Assembly (NCBI RefSeq): GCF_009827315.1
Contig: NZ_WTYF01000004.1
Location: 1,426,001 to 1,490,000, forward strand
Origin: Qipengyuania gaetbuli
Lineage (GTDB): Bacteria; Pseudomonadota; Alphaproteobacteria; Sphingomonadales; Sphingomonadaceae
Direction: 5' to 3'
Length of the DNA stretch: 64,000 bases
The notes beneath the pieces are model-generated. The model was given only the letters and a program-made list of their open reading frames with translations, was not told the origin of the DNA and did no database searches. Both the position numbers and the translations under genes were made by a program. How positions within the stretch are numbered: position 1 is the first letter of the stretch; every line of letters begins with the position of its first letter. Of this stretch, positions 1 through 10,184 are shown one piece after another.

Positions 1-1
1 T

Positions 2-337
2 GTCGAAGAGGGCGAATACACCTTCCTCTTCATCGATGGCGCCTTCAGCCACGGCGTGCTGAAGCGGGCGGCGGAGGGCGAATACCGCATCCAGTCGCTC
101 TATGGCGGCTACGAATGCGATTTCGAGCCCGATGCCGCCGATCTCGCCAGGGCACAATCGGTGGTCGCTTCGCTGCCGTTCGACCGGCCGCTATATTGCC
201 GCATCGACATGGCGCGCCTGCCTTCAGGTGACCTTGCGGTGATGGAAGCCGAAATGATCGAGCCCTACCTCTACCCGCAGCAGGGGCCGGAACTCGGCAA
301 ACGGATGGCCGAGGCCATTCTCGGCAGGCTGGGTTAG
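2..337 (+). CDS. ATP-grasp domain protein, C-terminal part (5' end outside window)
   Basis: The reading frame is open from the first bases of the window and ends at a TAG, giving about 111 residues of the C-terminus. The fragment reads like the last part of an ATP-grasp ligase: a YTFLFIDG strand, then SHGVLKR, then a segment with CRIDMARLPSGDLAVMEAEMIEPYLY, which matches the metal- and ATP-binding Asp/Glu strand of the RimK/glutathione-synthetase type fold, where the acidic residues of the E-x-E-x-I-E-P segment bind magnesium. The substrate cannot be told from the fragment. It ends 4 bases into the 3' end of the opposite-strand PilZ gene. The assignment rests on motif recognition only. Confidence 0.7.
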   Translation, partial: VEEGEYTFLFIDGAFSHGVLKRAAEGEYRIQSLYGGYECDFEPDAADLARAQSVVASLPFDRPLYCRIDMARLPSGDLAVMEAEMIEPYLYPQQGPELGKRMAEAILGRLG

Positions 338-624
338 CTAGGCCTCACGTCCAGCGCGGCGAGGATTTGCGGCAGGAGGGGTCGGGTGAACTGCACGCCA
401 GCTTCCACCCCCTGGACCCAGACGACTTGTCCCGCGAAGGCAAGACGGTCGTCGATTTCGAAGATCAACATTGCACCTGGCTCTGCCGAGGCATCGAACA
501 GTTCGACGCGGCAACCGGTGGGGGAGACGTCGCACAAGATCGCCTGGACCCGTTGCCGCGAAACGAGGCAGTCGAGCACGACATTCGTGGCGTGACGCGG
601 AGTGAGGCGCTGCTGTATCGTCAT
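334..624 (-). CDS. PilZ domain protein
   Basis: This is a 96-residue single-domain protein. It opens with QQRLTPRHATN, a variant of the RxxxR switch that binds cyclic di-GMP in PilZ domains. It continues with a DVSPTGCRVEL segment, the D/NxSxxG part of the PilZ signature, and ends in the expected beta-barrel strands (FEIDDRLAFAGQVVW, GVQF). Free-standing PilZ proteins normally act as c-di-GMP receptors for motility, polysaccharide or cell-cycle outputs. The second Arg of the switch is not obvious here (RLTPRH is the closest match), so nucleotide binding is inferred. It stands alone and converges with the ATP-grasp gene. Confidence 0.75.
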   Translation of the reverse strand: MTIQQRLTPRHATNVVLDCLVSRQRVQAILCDVSPTGCRVELFDASAEPGAMLIFEIDDRLAFAGQVVWVQGVEAGVQFTRPLLPQILAALDVRPS

Positions 625-721
625 GGTCCGTTCTAGGACCGTTTGTAGCAGGCACAGGGGAAGAAATCGTAAACGGGGCCTTTACTATGGGAAGCCGCGA
701 AAACAGTGGCTTAGAAAGGTA

Positions 722-1255
722 TCAGCCCTTCCATTCGCGTCTTTCCTCGGCAGATTTTAGGATTTCGTAGGCGAGCGAATATTTCTGGAACTGTGCCGCT
801 GCACCCTTGTCGCCCGGCTTGACGTCGGGGTGCACTTCCTTGGCCCGGGCGCGAAATGCCTTCTTCACGGTCGCGAAATCGGCATCGGCCTCCAAGTCGA
901 GCACTTCGAGCGCGCGCATCTCGTCGGCGCTGCGCGATCCGTCGCCGCTGCCTGCCCAGCCGTAATGCTGTGCCTCGGCATAGCCGGCATTCTCGGTTCG
1001 CTCTGCCTTGGCGCGGGCCTCCTTCTCGGCCTTGTCGAGGCCTTCGAAATAGTCCCAACCGCGATTGTATTCGGCGGCATGGGCCTGGCAAAACATCCAG
1101 CGCTCGGGACTGTTGGGTGCCTTGGGAGCGGGACAATCGCCGACTTCCTCGCACCCGTGCCGGTCACACAGGCGCACGGGCGCGGCTTCGCGGCTGGCGT
1201 CGTAACCGCGCCAGCGGGGAAATCCCCAATCGTTGGAGCGCCGCGCCTTAGGCAC
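722..1255 (-). CDS. J-domain (DnaJ-like) protein
   Basis: The protein has 177 residues with a J domain at the C-terminal end (about 112-177). The diagnostic HPD tripeptide is at 142-144, in VHPDVKPGDKGAA. The N-terminal half carries several Cys and His residues (C30, C35, C41, C56, H59) that could form a small metal site. The middle (about 70-90) is a charged helical linker. J-domain proteins stimulate the ATPase of DnaK-type Hsp70s and bring clients to it. A C-terminal J domain without a Gly/Phe region or zinc-finger array points to a specialised co-chaperone, not DnaJ itself. It is monocistronic as far as I can see. Confidence 0.8.
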   Translation of the reverse strand: MPKARRSNDWGFPRWRGYDASREAAPVRLCDRHGCEEVGDCPAPKAPNSPERWMFCQAHAAEYNRGWDYFEGLDKAEKEARAKAERTENAGYAEAQHYGWAGSGDGSRSADEMRALEVLDLEADADFATVKKAFRARAKEVHPDVKPGDKGAAAQFQKYSLAYEILKSAEERREWKG

Positions 1256-1403
1256 GGTAGATCGTTCCGGAAGTCGTTTGTCGGGCTGGCATGGTCGTCA
1301 ATCTAGGAGCACTGGCGAACTTGGCAAGGATATGGGAACCAGTTTCAATTCGAAATGTTGCGTTGCAACGATTGTTTCACGTTTCCAGCCTAGGGGCCAT
1401 GTC

Positions 1404-1553
1404 ATGAGCAAGCAGCTTACGCTTTCTGCCATCGCCGCCGCACTGACCATGGGCCTTTTCGCCCTGTCGGCGGGCGCGGGCTTTTTCGATATTCCGGCCG
1501 GCAGCCAGCTTGCCGGTCAAGCGCCGCTGTTCGACCTGAACGCGCGCTTCTGA
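1404..1553 (+). CDS. Small secreted or membrane peptide (49 aa), unknown function
   Basis: A 49-residue frame starts at an ATG with a good ribosome binding site (TAGGGG, seven bases upstream). It begins MSKQLTLSAIAAALTMGLFALSAGAG, which is a typical signal peptide or single hydrophobic helix, followed by a short tail containing FFDIPAGSQLAG. It is directly followed by a perfect 10-bp hairpin that looks like a terminator, which supports a real transcript. I recognise no family. The frame is also open upstream, but the ribosome binding site and signal peptide favour this start. Confidence 0.5.
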   Translation: MSKQLTLSAIAAALTMGLFALSAGAGFFDIPAGSQLAGQAPLFDLNARF

Positions 1554-1560
1554 GCGAAAC

Positions 1561-1583
1561 GGGTCCCGGCTCGGCCGGGACCC
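1561..1583. terminator. Hairpin terminator between the small peptide gene and pal
   Basis: A perfect 10-bp stem (GGGTCCCGGC / GCCGGGACCC) with a TCG loop lies between two convergent genes, 7 bases after the stop of the small plus-strand gene and 12 bases beyond the stop of pal. There is only a weak T-rich stretch on the plus side (CTCCTTCATC). Its position suits it to end transcription from both sides. Confidence 0.55.
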
Positions 1584-1595
1584 GCTCCTTCATCA

Positions 1596-2108
1596 TCAGT
1601 TGATCGTAATCGTCGCGGCGCGGCGGTTGAGTGCCCATGCGGATTCGTTCGAACCGAGCGCCACGGGGCGTTCCTTGCCGTAGCTGACGGTGCGGATGCG
1701 GTTGGCCGGAATACCGATGCTGACGAGGTAGTTCTTCGCCGCATTGGCGCGGCGCTCGCCCAGGGCAAGGTTATACTCGCGCGTTCCGCGTTCGTCGGCA
1801 TGGCCTTCGATCGTGAAATTGATCTGCGGATACTGGCTGAAATACTGCGCCTGCGTCTGCAGCTTGGCACTGTCCTCGGCGTCGATGTTGTAACGGTCGG
1901 TCTCGAAATAGACGACCGTGTTCGACTGTCCGACGGCGGCGATGAAGTGCTGCATCGAGCCCACCGCCGGTCCGGTGGAGGTCGGCGTCGGGGTCGGCGT
2001 CGCGACATCTTCCGGCGGCGGCGGCAGCTCTTCCGGAGCCTTCTTCGAGCACGCGGCCAAGGCCAGCGCGGAGGTCAGCACAGCGACAGTAGCGAAACGG
2101 GTATTCAT
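1596..2108 (-). CDS. pal: Peptidoglycan-associated lipoprotein Pal
   Basis: This 170-residue outer-membrane lipoprotein has a signal peptide ending in the lipobox LAAC (Cys20). A short Pro/Thr-rich linker follows (about 25-48), then a complete OmpA-type peptidoglycan-binding domain with the signature FTIEGHADERGTREYNLALGERRA and a closing RRAATITI. Pal binds meso-diaminopimelate in peptidoglycan and couples the outer membrane to TolB and the TolQRA motor, which helps the outer membrane constrict during division. It is the last gene of the tol-pal cluster. The usual next gene, cpoB/ybgF, is not found downstream here. Confidence 0.95.
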   Translation of the reverse strand: MNTRFATVAVLTSALALAACSKKAPEELPPPPEDVATPTPTPTSTGPAVGSMQHFIAAVGQSNTVVYFETDRYNIDAEDSAKLQTQAQYFSQYPQINFTIEGHADERGTREYNLALGERRANAAKNYLVSIGIPANRIRTVSYGKERPVALGSNESAWALNRRAATITIN

Positions 2109-2189
2109 AGGCTGTCCCCTTGTAAAACAGCGGTTTTCAATCGGTTTGCCCCCGATCGGTTTTTCGTCCCCACGAAACTCTCAATGCAC

Positions 2190-3575
2190 TTACGGCAGGA
2201 TCGGTCCCCATGCCGGGTCCGATGCATCGACCGGCGTCGGCAGGCGGCGCTCGTTCTCGCCGGTGAGGTCAACCTGCCATAGCGAGGTCTTGCCGGTGTT
2301 CCGCTCGGTGCGGAAGAACTGGATGATGCGGCCATTGGGCGCCCAGGTAGGTGCCTCGTCCTGCCAGCCGCTGGTCAGCTTGCGGAAGCCGCGACCGCTC
2401 GGGTTCATGACCGCCACGTTGAAATCGCCGGCAATATGGGTGAAGGCGATCTGGTCGCCGCGGGGGCTCCATTCGGGCGTCGCGGACCGGCCACCGAAGA
2501 ACGACAGGCGGCGCTGGTTCGATCCGTCGGCATTCATGATGTAGATCTGCTGGCTTCCCGACCGGTCGCTTTCGAACACGATCTGGCGGCCATCGGGCGA
2601 GAAGGAGCCGCCGATGTCGATGCCGGGCGCATCGGTCAGCCGCTCGCTGCGCCCGCCCTGCGCGGAGACACGGTAGATGTCGGTATTTCCGCCGACCGCC
2701 ATCGAATAAAGGATGTAGCGGCCGTCCGGGCTCCAGCGAGGCGCGAAGGTCGGATTCTCGCTTTGCGTCACCAGCGTCTGGCGGCCGGTTCCGATGTCGT
2801 AGACATAGATGCGCGGATTACCGTCGACATAGCTGAGATAGACCAGCTGCTTGTAATCGGGGGAATAACGCGGCGTCAGCGCGGTCGAACGGCCGGTCGT
2901 GATGAAGCGGTGGTTCGCCCCGTCGCTGTCCATGATGGCAAGCCGCTTGACGCGGTTATCCTTGGGGCCGGTTTCCGCGATATAGGCGATGCGGCTGTCG
3001 AAGAACGGACTTTCGCCGGTCAGGCGCGAATAGATGAGGTCGGCGCACTTGTGTGCGGCACGCCGCCAGTCGGCAGGCGACACCACCCAGCCTTCTGCGA
3101 CGAGGCGGCTCTGCAGCGCCATGTCGTAGAGATAACAGCCCACCGTCAGCCGGTCGTCGCTGCGCGCGCGGACGTATCCGTGGACCAGCATTTCAGCCCC
3201 GCGGTTGGACCAGGTCGCCCAGGCAGGCGCATTGATATTGGCAAAGCTCGGTTTGGGCAGCGCATCGGGACCGGTCGGTTTGAACAGGCCATTATTGCGC
3301 AGGTCCGCGGTAATCACACGGGCCAGTTCGACGCCAAGCGCCGCGGTGCCCTGCGCATTGGCAGGTGTGGCGACATTGCGGTCGGTCGCAAAGGCGGGGA
3401 TGGCGATGCCGAGATCGTCGAGATTGCCCTCGAAGCTGACCGACCCGGTCAGGCCGCCCTCTTCCTCGATCGTTTCCACGTCCTGGCCTTCGGGGATCGG
3501 TTCCCCCAGGTCCTGGTTCTGCGCGGCGAGCGGTGCGGCCACGAAAGCGAGGGTTGCAGCTATCAGGTATTTCAT
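2190..3575 (-). CDS. tolB: Tol-Pal system translocation protein TolB
   Basis: The 461-residue periplasmic protein has a cleavable signal peptide (MKYLIAATLAFVAAPLAAQ), an N-terminal TolB domain (roughly 40-200) and a C-terminal beta-propeller built from WD40-like PD40 repeats, visible as repeated SPDYKQLVYLS, SPDGRYILYS, SPDGRQIVFES and SPRGDQIAFTH units. TolB binds Pal and TolA and is moved by the proton-driven TolQR motor. Its ATG overlaps the 3' end of tolA by 4 bases, so translation is likely coupled. A gap of 81 bases separates it from pal. Confidence 0.96.
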   Translation of the reverse strand: MKYLIAATLAFVAAPLAAQNQDLGEPIPEGQDVETIEEEGGLTGSVSFEGNLDDLGIAIPAFATDRNVATPANAQGTAALGVELARVITADLRNNGLFKPTGPDALPKPSFANINAPAWATWSNRGAEMLVHGYVRARSDDRLTVGCYLYDMALQSRLVAEGWVVSPADWRRAAHKCADLIYSRLTGESPFFDSRIAYIAETGPKDNRVKRLAIMDSDGANHRFITTGRSTALTPRYSPDYKQLVYLSYVDGNPRIYVYDIGTGRQTLVTQSENPTFAPRWSPDGRYILYSMAVGGNTDIYRVSAQGGRSERLTDAPGIDIGGSFSPDGRQIVFESDRSGSQQIYIMNADGSNQRRLSFFGGRSATPEWSPRGDQIAFTHIAGDFNVAVMNPSGRGFRKLTSGWQDEAPTWAPNGRIIQFFRTERNTGKTSLWQVDLTGENERRLPTPVDASDPAWGPILP

Positions 3576-4378
3576 TGGGCAAGTCTCCAGTCGAAGCCGA
3601 AGGGTCCAACCACCTTCCAGGCTTCATAATACTGTTCTGGCAAGTCGAACGGGGCAGCCAGTTGCACCGCGCGGATTGCCTGTTCGCCGTGGCGTCCGGC
3701 CTGTGCGCGGTTCGTGTCGTTCACACCGGTCTGACGGACGACCTCTGGCCGACCGGCAAGGCTGCCATCGGGATTGAGGCGGAACCGCAGGAAGGTCGTG
3801 ATCTCCTCCACTTCCGGGCCGCTGGGCGGTTTCCAGTGCGGCTTGATCTCGCGCGAGATGGCCTGGACCAGCGAAGCCTTCGCGCTCGCGCCGATCTGCG
3901 AGGCGGGGACGCGGGTCTCGTTGGTCGTCGTGCTGTCGCCTGCACCGGCGAGGAAATTGTCGCCGATGCGCGAGCCGCCACCCCGCTCTGCCGGTCGCGG
4001 CTGCGCCTGCTGGCGCGGCTGTTCGCGGCGGGGCTGCTGGCGCGTCTCGCGCGCAGGAGCGGGAACGGGCGATTGCACCCTCGGCGTCGGGCGATCGACC
4101 TGCGGCGTGGTCGGGGCAGGCAGGATTTCGGGTGCAGGGGCAGGAACATCGGCCAGTTCGGGCGCGATCGCGGCGCGGCTTTCGGGCACCGGATCAGGCG
4201 CGGTCGCCTCCATCCCGACGTCTTCGGCCAGGCTTACCGTCATCCGCTCGGTACGCGGCGGGGCCTTGTCGCCTTCGAAAAAGGCCTGGATCACCAGCGC
4301 GGCGAGCACCAGCAAGTGCAGCGCGACCGCGACGATCAGCCCGGTACGCTCCTCTGCCCTGATTGCGGTTCTCTCCAT
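3572..4378 (-). CDS. tolA: Cell envelope protein TolA (TonB C-terminal type)
   Basis: The most likely start is the ATG at 4378 (MERTAIRAEERTG), 10 bases after the tolR stop, giving 268 residues; a longer frame reaches into tolR but is not needed. A single membrane segment (about 14-36, rich in Leu/Val/Ala) is followed by a long periplasmic Pro/Ala/Arg/Gln-rich stretch with many PxP repeats and a C-terminal TonB/TolA-like domain with ISREIKPHWKPPSGPEVEEI. The protein links the TolQR motor in the inner membrane to TolB-Pal. Low complexity in the middle is normal for the family. Confidence 0.88.
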   Translation of the reverse strand: MERTAIRAEERTGLIVAVALHLLVLAALVIQAFFEGDKAPPRTERMTVSLAEDVGMEATAPDPVPESRAAIAPELADVPAPAPEILPAPTTPQVDRPTPRVQSPVPAPARETRQQPRREQPRQQAQPRPAERGGGSRIGDNFLAGAGDSTTTNETRVPASQIGASAKASLVQAISREIKPHWKPPSGPEVEEITTFLRFRLNPDGSLAGRPEVVRQTGVNDTNRAQAGRHGEQAIRAVQLAAPFDLPEQYYEAWKVVGPFGFDWRLAQ

Positions 4379-4388
4379 GAGCTTGTGG

Positions 4389-4868
<480 letters not shown>

Positions 4869-4869
4869 G

Positions 4870-5567
<698 letters not shown>

Positions 5568-5568
<1 letters not shown>

Positions 5569-6020
5569 TATGCCTCTGTCGAGCTGGCGAAGCGCGCGAA
5601 GGATGCGCGCCAATCCTCGGGCTGCCGGCGGGGCCGCCCATCAAGTGAAATGAAGCCGACGCGCAAATGTGCCTCGGCAAGCAATTCGTCACCGCGAAAC
5701 GCCTTCTGGTGCATCCGGCAGGACGCGGCCTTCAGTTCGGTGCAACGCGTTTCGATCAGCACATCGTCGTCGAGTTTCGCAGGACGCAGGTACTTGAGAT
5801 TGATCTCGGACACCGCGTAGGCGCCCTCGCCCGCCTCGATGGCGGCGCGCTGGTCGATCTCCAGCCCGCGCAGCAGGTCCGAACGCGCGCGCTCGAACCA
5901 GCGCAGGTAATTCGCGTGATAGACGATGCCCGACAGGTCCGTGTCTTCGTAATAGGCGCGCACGGCATAAAGATGCCGGTCCTTGTCGATGATACCGTCG
6001 GGGAAGTTGGGCATGGTCAT
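5568..6020 (-). CDS. ybgC: Tol-Pal-associated acyl-CoA thioesterase YbgC
   Basis: The 150-residue protein has a hot-dog fold. The family signature YEDTDLSGIVYHANYLRWFERARSD is complete, with the catalytic Asp in TDLSG and the following YHANY. YbgC is a cytosolic thioesterase active on acyl-CoA or acyl-ACP, and its gene heads tol-pal clusters in many proteobacteria. Here it is the first gene of the cluster and is translationally coupled to tolQ. A second in-frame ATG lies two codons downstream. Confidence 0.93.
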
Positions 6021-6103
6021 GGCCGCGGTTCCTCTAGCCCAGCGCCGACTCGCGCGGCAAGCACGGGATTTTTACGCCTGCGCGACCCGTCGCTGACACG
6101 TGC

Positions 6104-6487
6104 TTATCTTGCGATCATCGGCCCCAAAAACTGTCCGCCGAAGATGTGGACGTGCAAGTGCGGCACTTCCTGACCGCCATGGGCGCCGATATTGGCCATC
6201 ATCCGGTACCCCGGCTCCACCAGCCCCTTGTCGCGGGCGACCTTGCCGACCGCGCGCACGAAGCCTGCGATTTCTGCCGCGCTCGCCTTCTCGCTGAAAT
6301 CGTCCCAGCTGACATAGCGCCCCTTGGGTACGACCAGCGTGTGCACCTGCGCCTGCGGATTGATGTCCTCGAAGGCATAGGCCCAATCGTCCTCGTACAC
6401 CTTGGTCGAGGGGATTTCCCCGCGCAGGATCTTCGCGAAGATGTTATCGTCATCGTAGGGTTGCGTGGGATCAATCGGCATCGTCAT
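6104..6487 (-). CDS. HIT-family (histidine triad) nucleotide-binding protein
   Basis: The 127-residue protein carries the histidine triad HLHVH (His110, 112, 114) in the expected H-x-H-x-H-x-x context near the C-terminus, plus the N-terminal [18 protein letters not shown] segment typical of HinT-like proteins. These enzymes hydrolyse nucleoside phosphoramidates such as aminoacyl-AMP. Its ATG overlaps the hisE stop (ATGA), so it is the last gene of the his operon. A HIT gene next to hisE is a recurring arrangement in alphaproteobacteria, although its role in histidine synthesis is unproven. Confidence 0.9.
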   Translation of the reverse strand: MTMPIDPTQPYDDDNIFAKILRGEIPSTKVYEDDWAYAFEDINPQAQVHTLVVPKGRYVSWDDFSEKASAAEIAGFVRAVGKVARDKGLVEPGYRMMANIGAHGGQEVPHLHVHIFGGQFLGPMIAR

Positions 6488-6798
6488 TCGCTCCTGCTGG
6501 CTTTTTCTTCCAGGCCCGAGACGCCCTCGCGCCGGTCGAGTTCGGCCAGCACCTCGGCCAGCGATACGCCTTTGGCCTGCAGCAGCACGAGAAGGTGCAT
6601 GAGAAGGTCCGCGCTTTCCGCGACCAGTCCGTCACGGTCGTCGCCGACGGCCGCGATCACGGCTTCGACAGCTTCCTCGCCGACCTTCTGGGCGATCTTG
6701 GCAAGGCCCTTGTGGTGCAGGCTCGCGACATAGCTTTCATCGGGCGAGGCGCCGAGACGCTGGGCGATGGTCTGTTCGAGACGGGCAAGCGTATCCAT
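6484..6798 (-). CDS. hisE: Phosphoribosyl-ATP diphosphatase HisE
   Basis: The protein has 104 residues from the ATG at 6798 (MDTLARLEQ), which has a GGAGAA site about six bases upstream; a start five codons earlier is possible. The all-alpha MazG-like fold is recognised by [13 protein letters not shown] and [13 protein letters not shown], where the Glu and Asp residues bind magnesium. It removes pyrophosphate from phosphoribosyl-ATP in step two of histidine synthesis. It stands as a separate gene instead of being fused to hisI, as is usual in alphaproteobacteria. It follows hisF after 18 bases. Confidence 0.93.
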   Translation of the reverse strand: MDTLARLEQTIAQRLGASPDESYVASLHHKGLAKIAQKVGEEAVEAVIAAVGDDRDGLVAESADLLMHLLVLLQAKGVSLAEVLAELDRREGVSGLEEKASRSE

Positions 6799-6816
6799 GT
6801 GCTTCTCCTGCACCGA

Positions 6817-7590
6817 TCAGCCGCGCGCAGGCAAGCCCGCCGCGCGCAGGGCAGTGTGCGCTTCGGCGATGGAATATTCGCCGAAATGGAAGATCGAGGC
6901 GGCCAGCACGGCACTCGCATGGCCTTCGATCACGCCATCGACGAGATGCTGGAGCGTGCCGACGCCCCCGCTGGCGATCACGGGCACCGAAACGCTGTCG
7001 GCAATCGCGCGGGTCAGTTCGAGGTCGTAGCCCTGCTTGGTCCCGTCGCCGTCCATCGAGGTGACGAGCAGTTCGCCCGCGCCCAGCTCTGCCAGCCGCT
7101 TGGCATGTTCGACCGCGTCGATCCCGGTCGGCTTGCGACCGCCATGGGTGTAGATTTCCCAGCCGCGAAAGCCCTCGCCCTCGGTCTCGGCACGCGCATC
7201 GACGCTGGCGACGACGCATTGGCTGCCGAATTTCTCTGCGATCTCGCGCACGAGCTCGGGCCGCGAGACGGCGGCAGAATTCACTGCCACCTTGTCGGCT
7301 CCGGCGAGCAGCAGCGCGCGCGCATCCTCGACGCTGCGTACCCCTCCGCCGACGGTCAGCGGCATGAAACACACCGCAGCCGTCCGCCGCACCATGTCGA
7401 GCAGCGTGCCGCGGCCTTCGTGGCTGGCCGAAATGTCGAGGAAACACAGCTCGTCCGCGCCCGCCCTGTCATACGCCTGCGCCTGTTCGACCGGATCGCC
7501 CGCATCCTTGAGGTCGACGAAATTCACGCCCTTCACCACGCGCCCGTCGGCGACGTCGAGGCAGGGAATGACGCGGATGCGGACGGTCAT
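6817..7590 (-). CDS. hisF: Imidazole glycerol phosphate synthase subunit HisF
   Basis: The 257-residue (beta/alpha)8 barrel begins [22 protein letters not shown], where the Asp after CL is one of the two catalytic aspartates. The second is in [16 protein letters not shown]. The phosphate-binding ends PVIASGGVG and the ASIFHFGEY segment are typical. With HisH it makes imidazole glycerol phosphate and AICAR. Its start overlaps the hisA stop (ATGA). Confidence 0.97.
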   Translation of the reverse strand: MTVRIRVIPCLDVADGRVVKGVNFVDLKDAGDPVEQAQAYDRAGADELCFLDISASHEGRGTLLDMVRRTAAVCFMPLTVGGGVRSVEDARALLLAGADKVAVNSAAVSRPELVREIAEKFGSQCVVASVDARAETEGEGFRGWEIYTHGGRKPTGIDAVEHAKRLAELGAGELLVTSMDGDGTKQGYDLELTRAIADSVSVPVIASGGVGTLQHLVDGVIEGHASAVLAASIFHFGEYSIAEAHTALRAAGLPARG

Positions 7591-8315
7591 GCCCGCGCCG
7601 CCACTGCCAGCGCCGCTGCAAGGTCCAGCCGCCCGTCATAAAGCGCACGGCCGGTGATCACGCCTTCGATGCCTTCTTTCGCGTGGAGCCAGAGGACGTG
7701 GATGTCGTCGATGCCCTTCACCCCGCCACTGGCGATCACGGGGATATCGACCTGCCGTGCAAGATCGACCGTCGCATCGAGGTTCACGCCCTTGAGCAGC
7801 CCGTCGCGCCCGATGTCGGTGAAGAGCAGCGCGGCGACGCCAGCGTCCTCGAACCGGCGGGCGAGGTCGACCACGGGCACGTCGGACACCTCGGCCCAGC
7901 CCTCGGTCGCGACCATGCCGTCCTTCGCATCAACCGCAACGACGATGCCGCCCTCGAATTCGCGCGCCATGTCCTTGACGAATTCGGGGTCCTTCAAGGC
8001 CGCCGAACCCATGACGATGCGCGAGACGCCCGCATCGAACCAGCCCTCGACGTCTTCGCGCCGACGGATGCCGCCGCCCAGCTGCACGTGGCCCGGGAAA
8101 GCCGCGACGATGTTCTCCACCGCCTCGCGGTTCTGCGCCGACCCTGCGAAACTGCCGTCGAGATCGACGACATGGAGATGCTGCGCGCCCGCGTCGGCAA
8201 ACAATGTCGCCTGCGCAGCCGGATTATCACCGTAGACCGTCGCACGGTCCATATCGCCTTCGGCAAGGCGCACGACCTGGCCGGCCTTCAGATCGATGGC
8301 GGGAAATACGATCAT
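7587..8315 (-). CDS. hisA: Phosphoribosylformimino-5-aminoimidazole carboxamide ribotide isomerase HisA
   Basis: The protein has 242 residues from the ATG at 8315 ([12 protein letters not shown]), which overlaps the hisH stop as ATGA; another ATG three codons earlier is also in frame. It has the half-barrel repeats shared with HisF: catalytic Asp in PAIDLK, a second Asp in [14 protein letters not shown], and the phosphate loops LGGGIRR and IASGGVKG. It performs the Amadori rearrangement before the HisFH step. Confidence 0.96.
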   Translation of the reverse strand: MIVFPAIDLKAGQVVRLAEGDMDRATVYGDNPAAQATLFADAGAQHLHVVDLDGSFAGSAQNREAVENIVAAFPGHVQLGGGIRRREDVEGWFDAGVSRIVMGSAALKDPEFVKDMAREFEGGIVVAVDAKDGMVATEGWAEVSDVPVVDLARRFEDAGVAALLFTDIGRDGLLKGVNLDATVDLARQVDIPVIASGGVKGIDDIHVLWLHAKEGIEGVITGRALYDGRLDLAAALAVAARA

Positions 8316-8938
8316 GGCTTCCACTCGAGAAAGCGGGAAAGGAGACCGAGCCCGTAGGCCTGGCTCTTTTCCGGATGGAATTGCACGCCGAGCAAATTGT
8401 CGCGACCGACAGCCGCGACAAGGCCGCCGCCATGGTCGGTCATGGCCAGCACGTCGCGGCCCTTGTCGGCATGGAAATGGTAGGAATGGAGGAAATAGGC
8501 CTCGCCATCCTCGATGACAGGATGGTCTTCCGCCTGGTGTGTCGGCGCGACGTCGTTCCAGCCCATGTGCGGGACCTTCACGCTGTCATCGCGCGGGCGG
8601 ATGAGACGAACCTCGCCGGGAATCCAGGCGAGCCCGGCGGTCTCGCCATGTTCGAGCCCGCGCGTGGCAAGCAGTTGCATGCCCACGCAAATGCCGAGGA
8701 ACGGCGCGCCGCCGACGAAGACGCGTTCGTGCATCGCCTCGATTACGCCTTTCTCGGCGCGCAGGCCCGCAGCGCAGGCACCGAAGCTGCCGACGCCCGG
8801 CAGTACGATGCGGTCGGCGGCGCGAAGCACATCGGGATCGGCGGTGACTTTGACCGCCGCCCCGACCTTCCTCAGCGCGTTCTCGACCGAATGCAGGTTC
8901 CCCGCGCCGTAATCGACGAGGGCAATGACTTCAGCCAC
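8312..8938 (-). CDS. hisH: Imidazole glycerol phosphate synthase glutaminase subunit HisH
   Basis: Homology begins at [18 protein letters not shown], so the start is the GTG at 8938, which lies 8 bases inside the hisB end; the frame is open further upstream within hisB but without meaning. The 208-residue class I glutamine amidotransferase has its nucleophile Cys in [11 protein letters not shown] and the His/Glu pair in VQFHPEKSQ. It supplies ammonia to HisF. The overlap with both neighbours points to translational coupling. Confidence 0.95.
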   Translation of the reverse strand: MAEVIALVDYGAGNLHSVENALRKVGAAVKVTADPDVLRAADRIVLPGVGSFGACAAGLRAEKGVIEAMHERVFVGGAPFLGICVGMQLLATRGLEHGETAGLAWIPGEVRLIRPRDDSVKVPHMGWNDVAPTHQAEDHPVIEDGEAYFLHSYHFHADKGRDVLAMTDHGGGLVAAVGRDNLLGVQFHPEKSQAYGLGLLSRFLEWKP

Positions 8939-9524
8939 CGAGCTGTCCCTTGGTCGACGGAATGGCCCCGCCCTTGCGCGGATCGATCTCCACTGCGGCA
9001 CGCATCGCGCGGGCGAAGCCCTTGTAGATCGCCTCGCAAATGTGGTGATTGTTGGTGCCGTAAAGCAGCTCGACATGCAGCGTCAGGCCACAGGTCTGGG
9101 CGACCGAATGGAACCAGTGCTCGATCAGCTCGGTGTCCCATTCGCCCAGCTTTTCCTGGCTGAACCCGGCCTTCCACACGAGATAGGGACGCCCCGAGAT
9201 ATCGAGGGCGACGCGCGCCAGCGTCTCGTCCATCGGCGAATAGGCGCTGCCGTAGCGCGCGATCCCGCCCTTGTCGCCGAGCGCCTGTGCCAGCGCCTGG
9301 CCGAGCGCGAGGGCGCTGTCTTCGGTCGTGTGGTGCTGGTCGACATGCAGGTCGCCATCGACCTTCATGGTCACGTCGATAAGCGAGTGCTTGGCGAACT
9401 GTTCGACCATATGGTCGAGGAAGCCGATCCCCGTTGCGACGTCGTAGGTGCCGGTCCCGTCGAGATCGACCTCGACCAGGATTTTCGTTTCGGCGGTGTT
9501 TCTCTCGATACGGCCTGTACGCAT
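8931..9524 (-). CDS. hisB: Imidazoleglycerol-phosphate dehydratase HisB
   Basis: The 197-residue monofunctional enzyme, without the phosphatase domain seen in enterics, has both manganese-binding His motifs of the duplicated fold: [13 protein letters not shown] with DQHHTTED, and WFHSVAQ with [12 protein letters not shown]. It is the first gene of a five-gene his cluster plus HIT on the minus strand. hisG, hisD, hisC and hisI are not in the window. A 113-base divergent gap separates it from sspB. Confidence 0.97.
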   Translation of the reverse strand: MRTGRIERNTAETKILVEVDLDGTGTYDVATGIGFLDHMVEQFAKHSLIDVTMKVDGDLHVDQHHTTEDSALALGQALAQALGDKGGIARYGSAYSPMDETLARVALDISGRPYLVWKAGFSQEKLGEWDTELIEHWFHSVAQTCGLTLHVELLYGTNNHHICEAIYKGFARAMRAAVEIDPRKGGAIPSTKGQLGG

Positions 9525-9637
9525 GGCCCGCGCTATAGGCCAGCGGGCGCTAGGCGCAAGAAAATGCGGCTATTCGCACGGTAAAGTCAGGCTTAAAGCG
9601 CTTGACCCGCACGCCGCGCGGTTCCACCTAGTGCGCC

Positions 9638-10138
9638 ATGAGCGACGATACGCCCGACAGCCTGATCCCCTACGACACGATCGTGCAGGAAGCGCTGCGT
9701 GCAGTGGTCGGCCGCGTGCTCGGCGAGATCGAGGCAAGCGGTAGCGAACTGCCGGGCGCGCATCATTTCTACATCACGTTCAAGACCCATGCTCCGGGCG
9801 TTTCCATCCCCGCAAACCTGCGCGAGCGGTTTCCGGACGAGATGACGATCGTCCTGCAGAACAAGTTCTGGGACCTGAACGTGCGCGAAGACGGCTTCAG
9901 CGTCGGCCTGTCGTTCAACCAGATCCCTGCCCAGCTCGAAATTCCCTATTCGGCGATCACCCAGTTCGTCGATCCGGCGGTCGATTTCGGCCTCCAGTTC
10001 CAAGCTACCGTCGCCGACATGGCGCCCGCCGCAACCGATCCGGCCGGCAATGACGAGGAACAGGCAGACCCTGCACCCGTTGAAGGGGCGGAAGACGGCT
10101 CCAACGTCGTCACGGTCGATTTCGGCCGGAAGAAGTAA
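9638..10138 (+). CDS. sspB: SspB-type ClpXP adaptor (alphaproteobacterial)
   Basis: The 166-residue protein matches the alphaproteobacterial SspB fold: an N-terminal helix (IPYDTIVQEALRAVVGRVL), core strands HHFYITFKTHAPGVSIP, FPDEMTIVLQNKFWDLNV and FSVGLSFNQIPAQLEIPY, then an acidic disordered linker (about 127-155) and a C-terminal basic tail VVTVDFGRKK that would dock on ClpX. SspB tethers ssrA-tagged and other substrates to ClpXP. A TTGACC box lies 36 bases upstream of the ATG, so the transcript leader may be very short. Confidence 0.88.
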   Translation: MSDDTPDSLIPYDTIVQEALRAVVGRVLGEIEASGSELPGAHHFYITFKTHAPGVSIPANLRERFPDEMTIVLQNKFWDLNVREDGFSVGLSFNQIPAQLEIPYSAITQFVDPAVDFGLQFQATVADMAPAATDPAGNDEEQADPAPVEGAEDGSNVVTVDFGRKK

Positions 10139-10184
10139 ACGGCGCGGTTCGACCCCAGCGCCGCAAACGGGGCAGGACACGGGC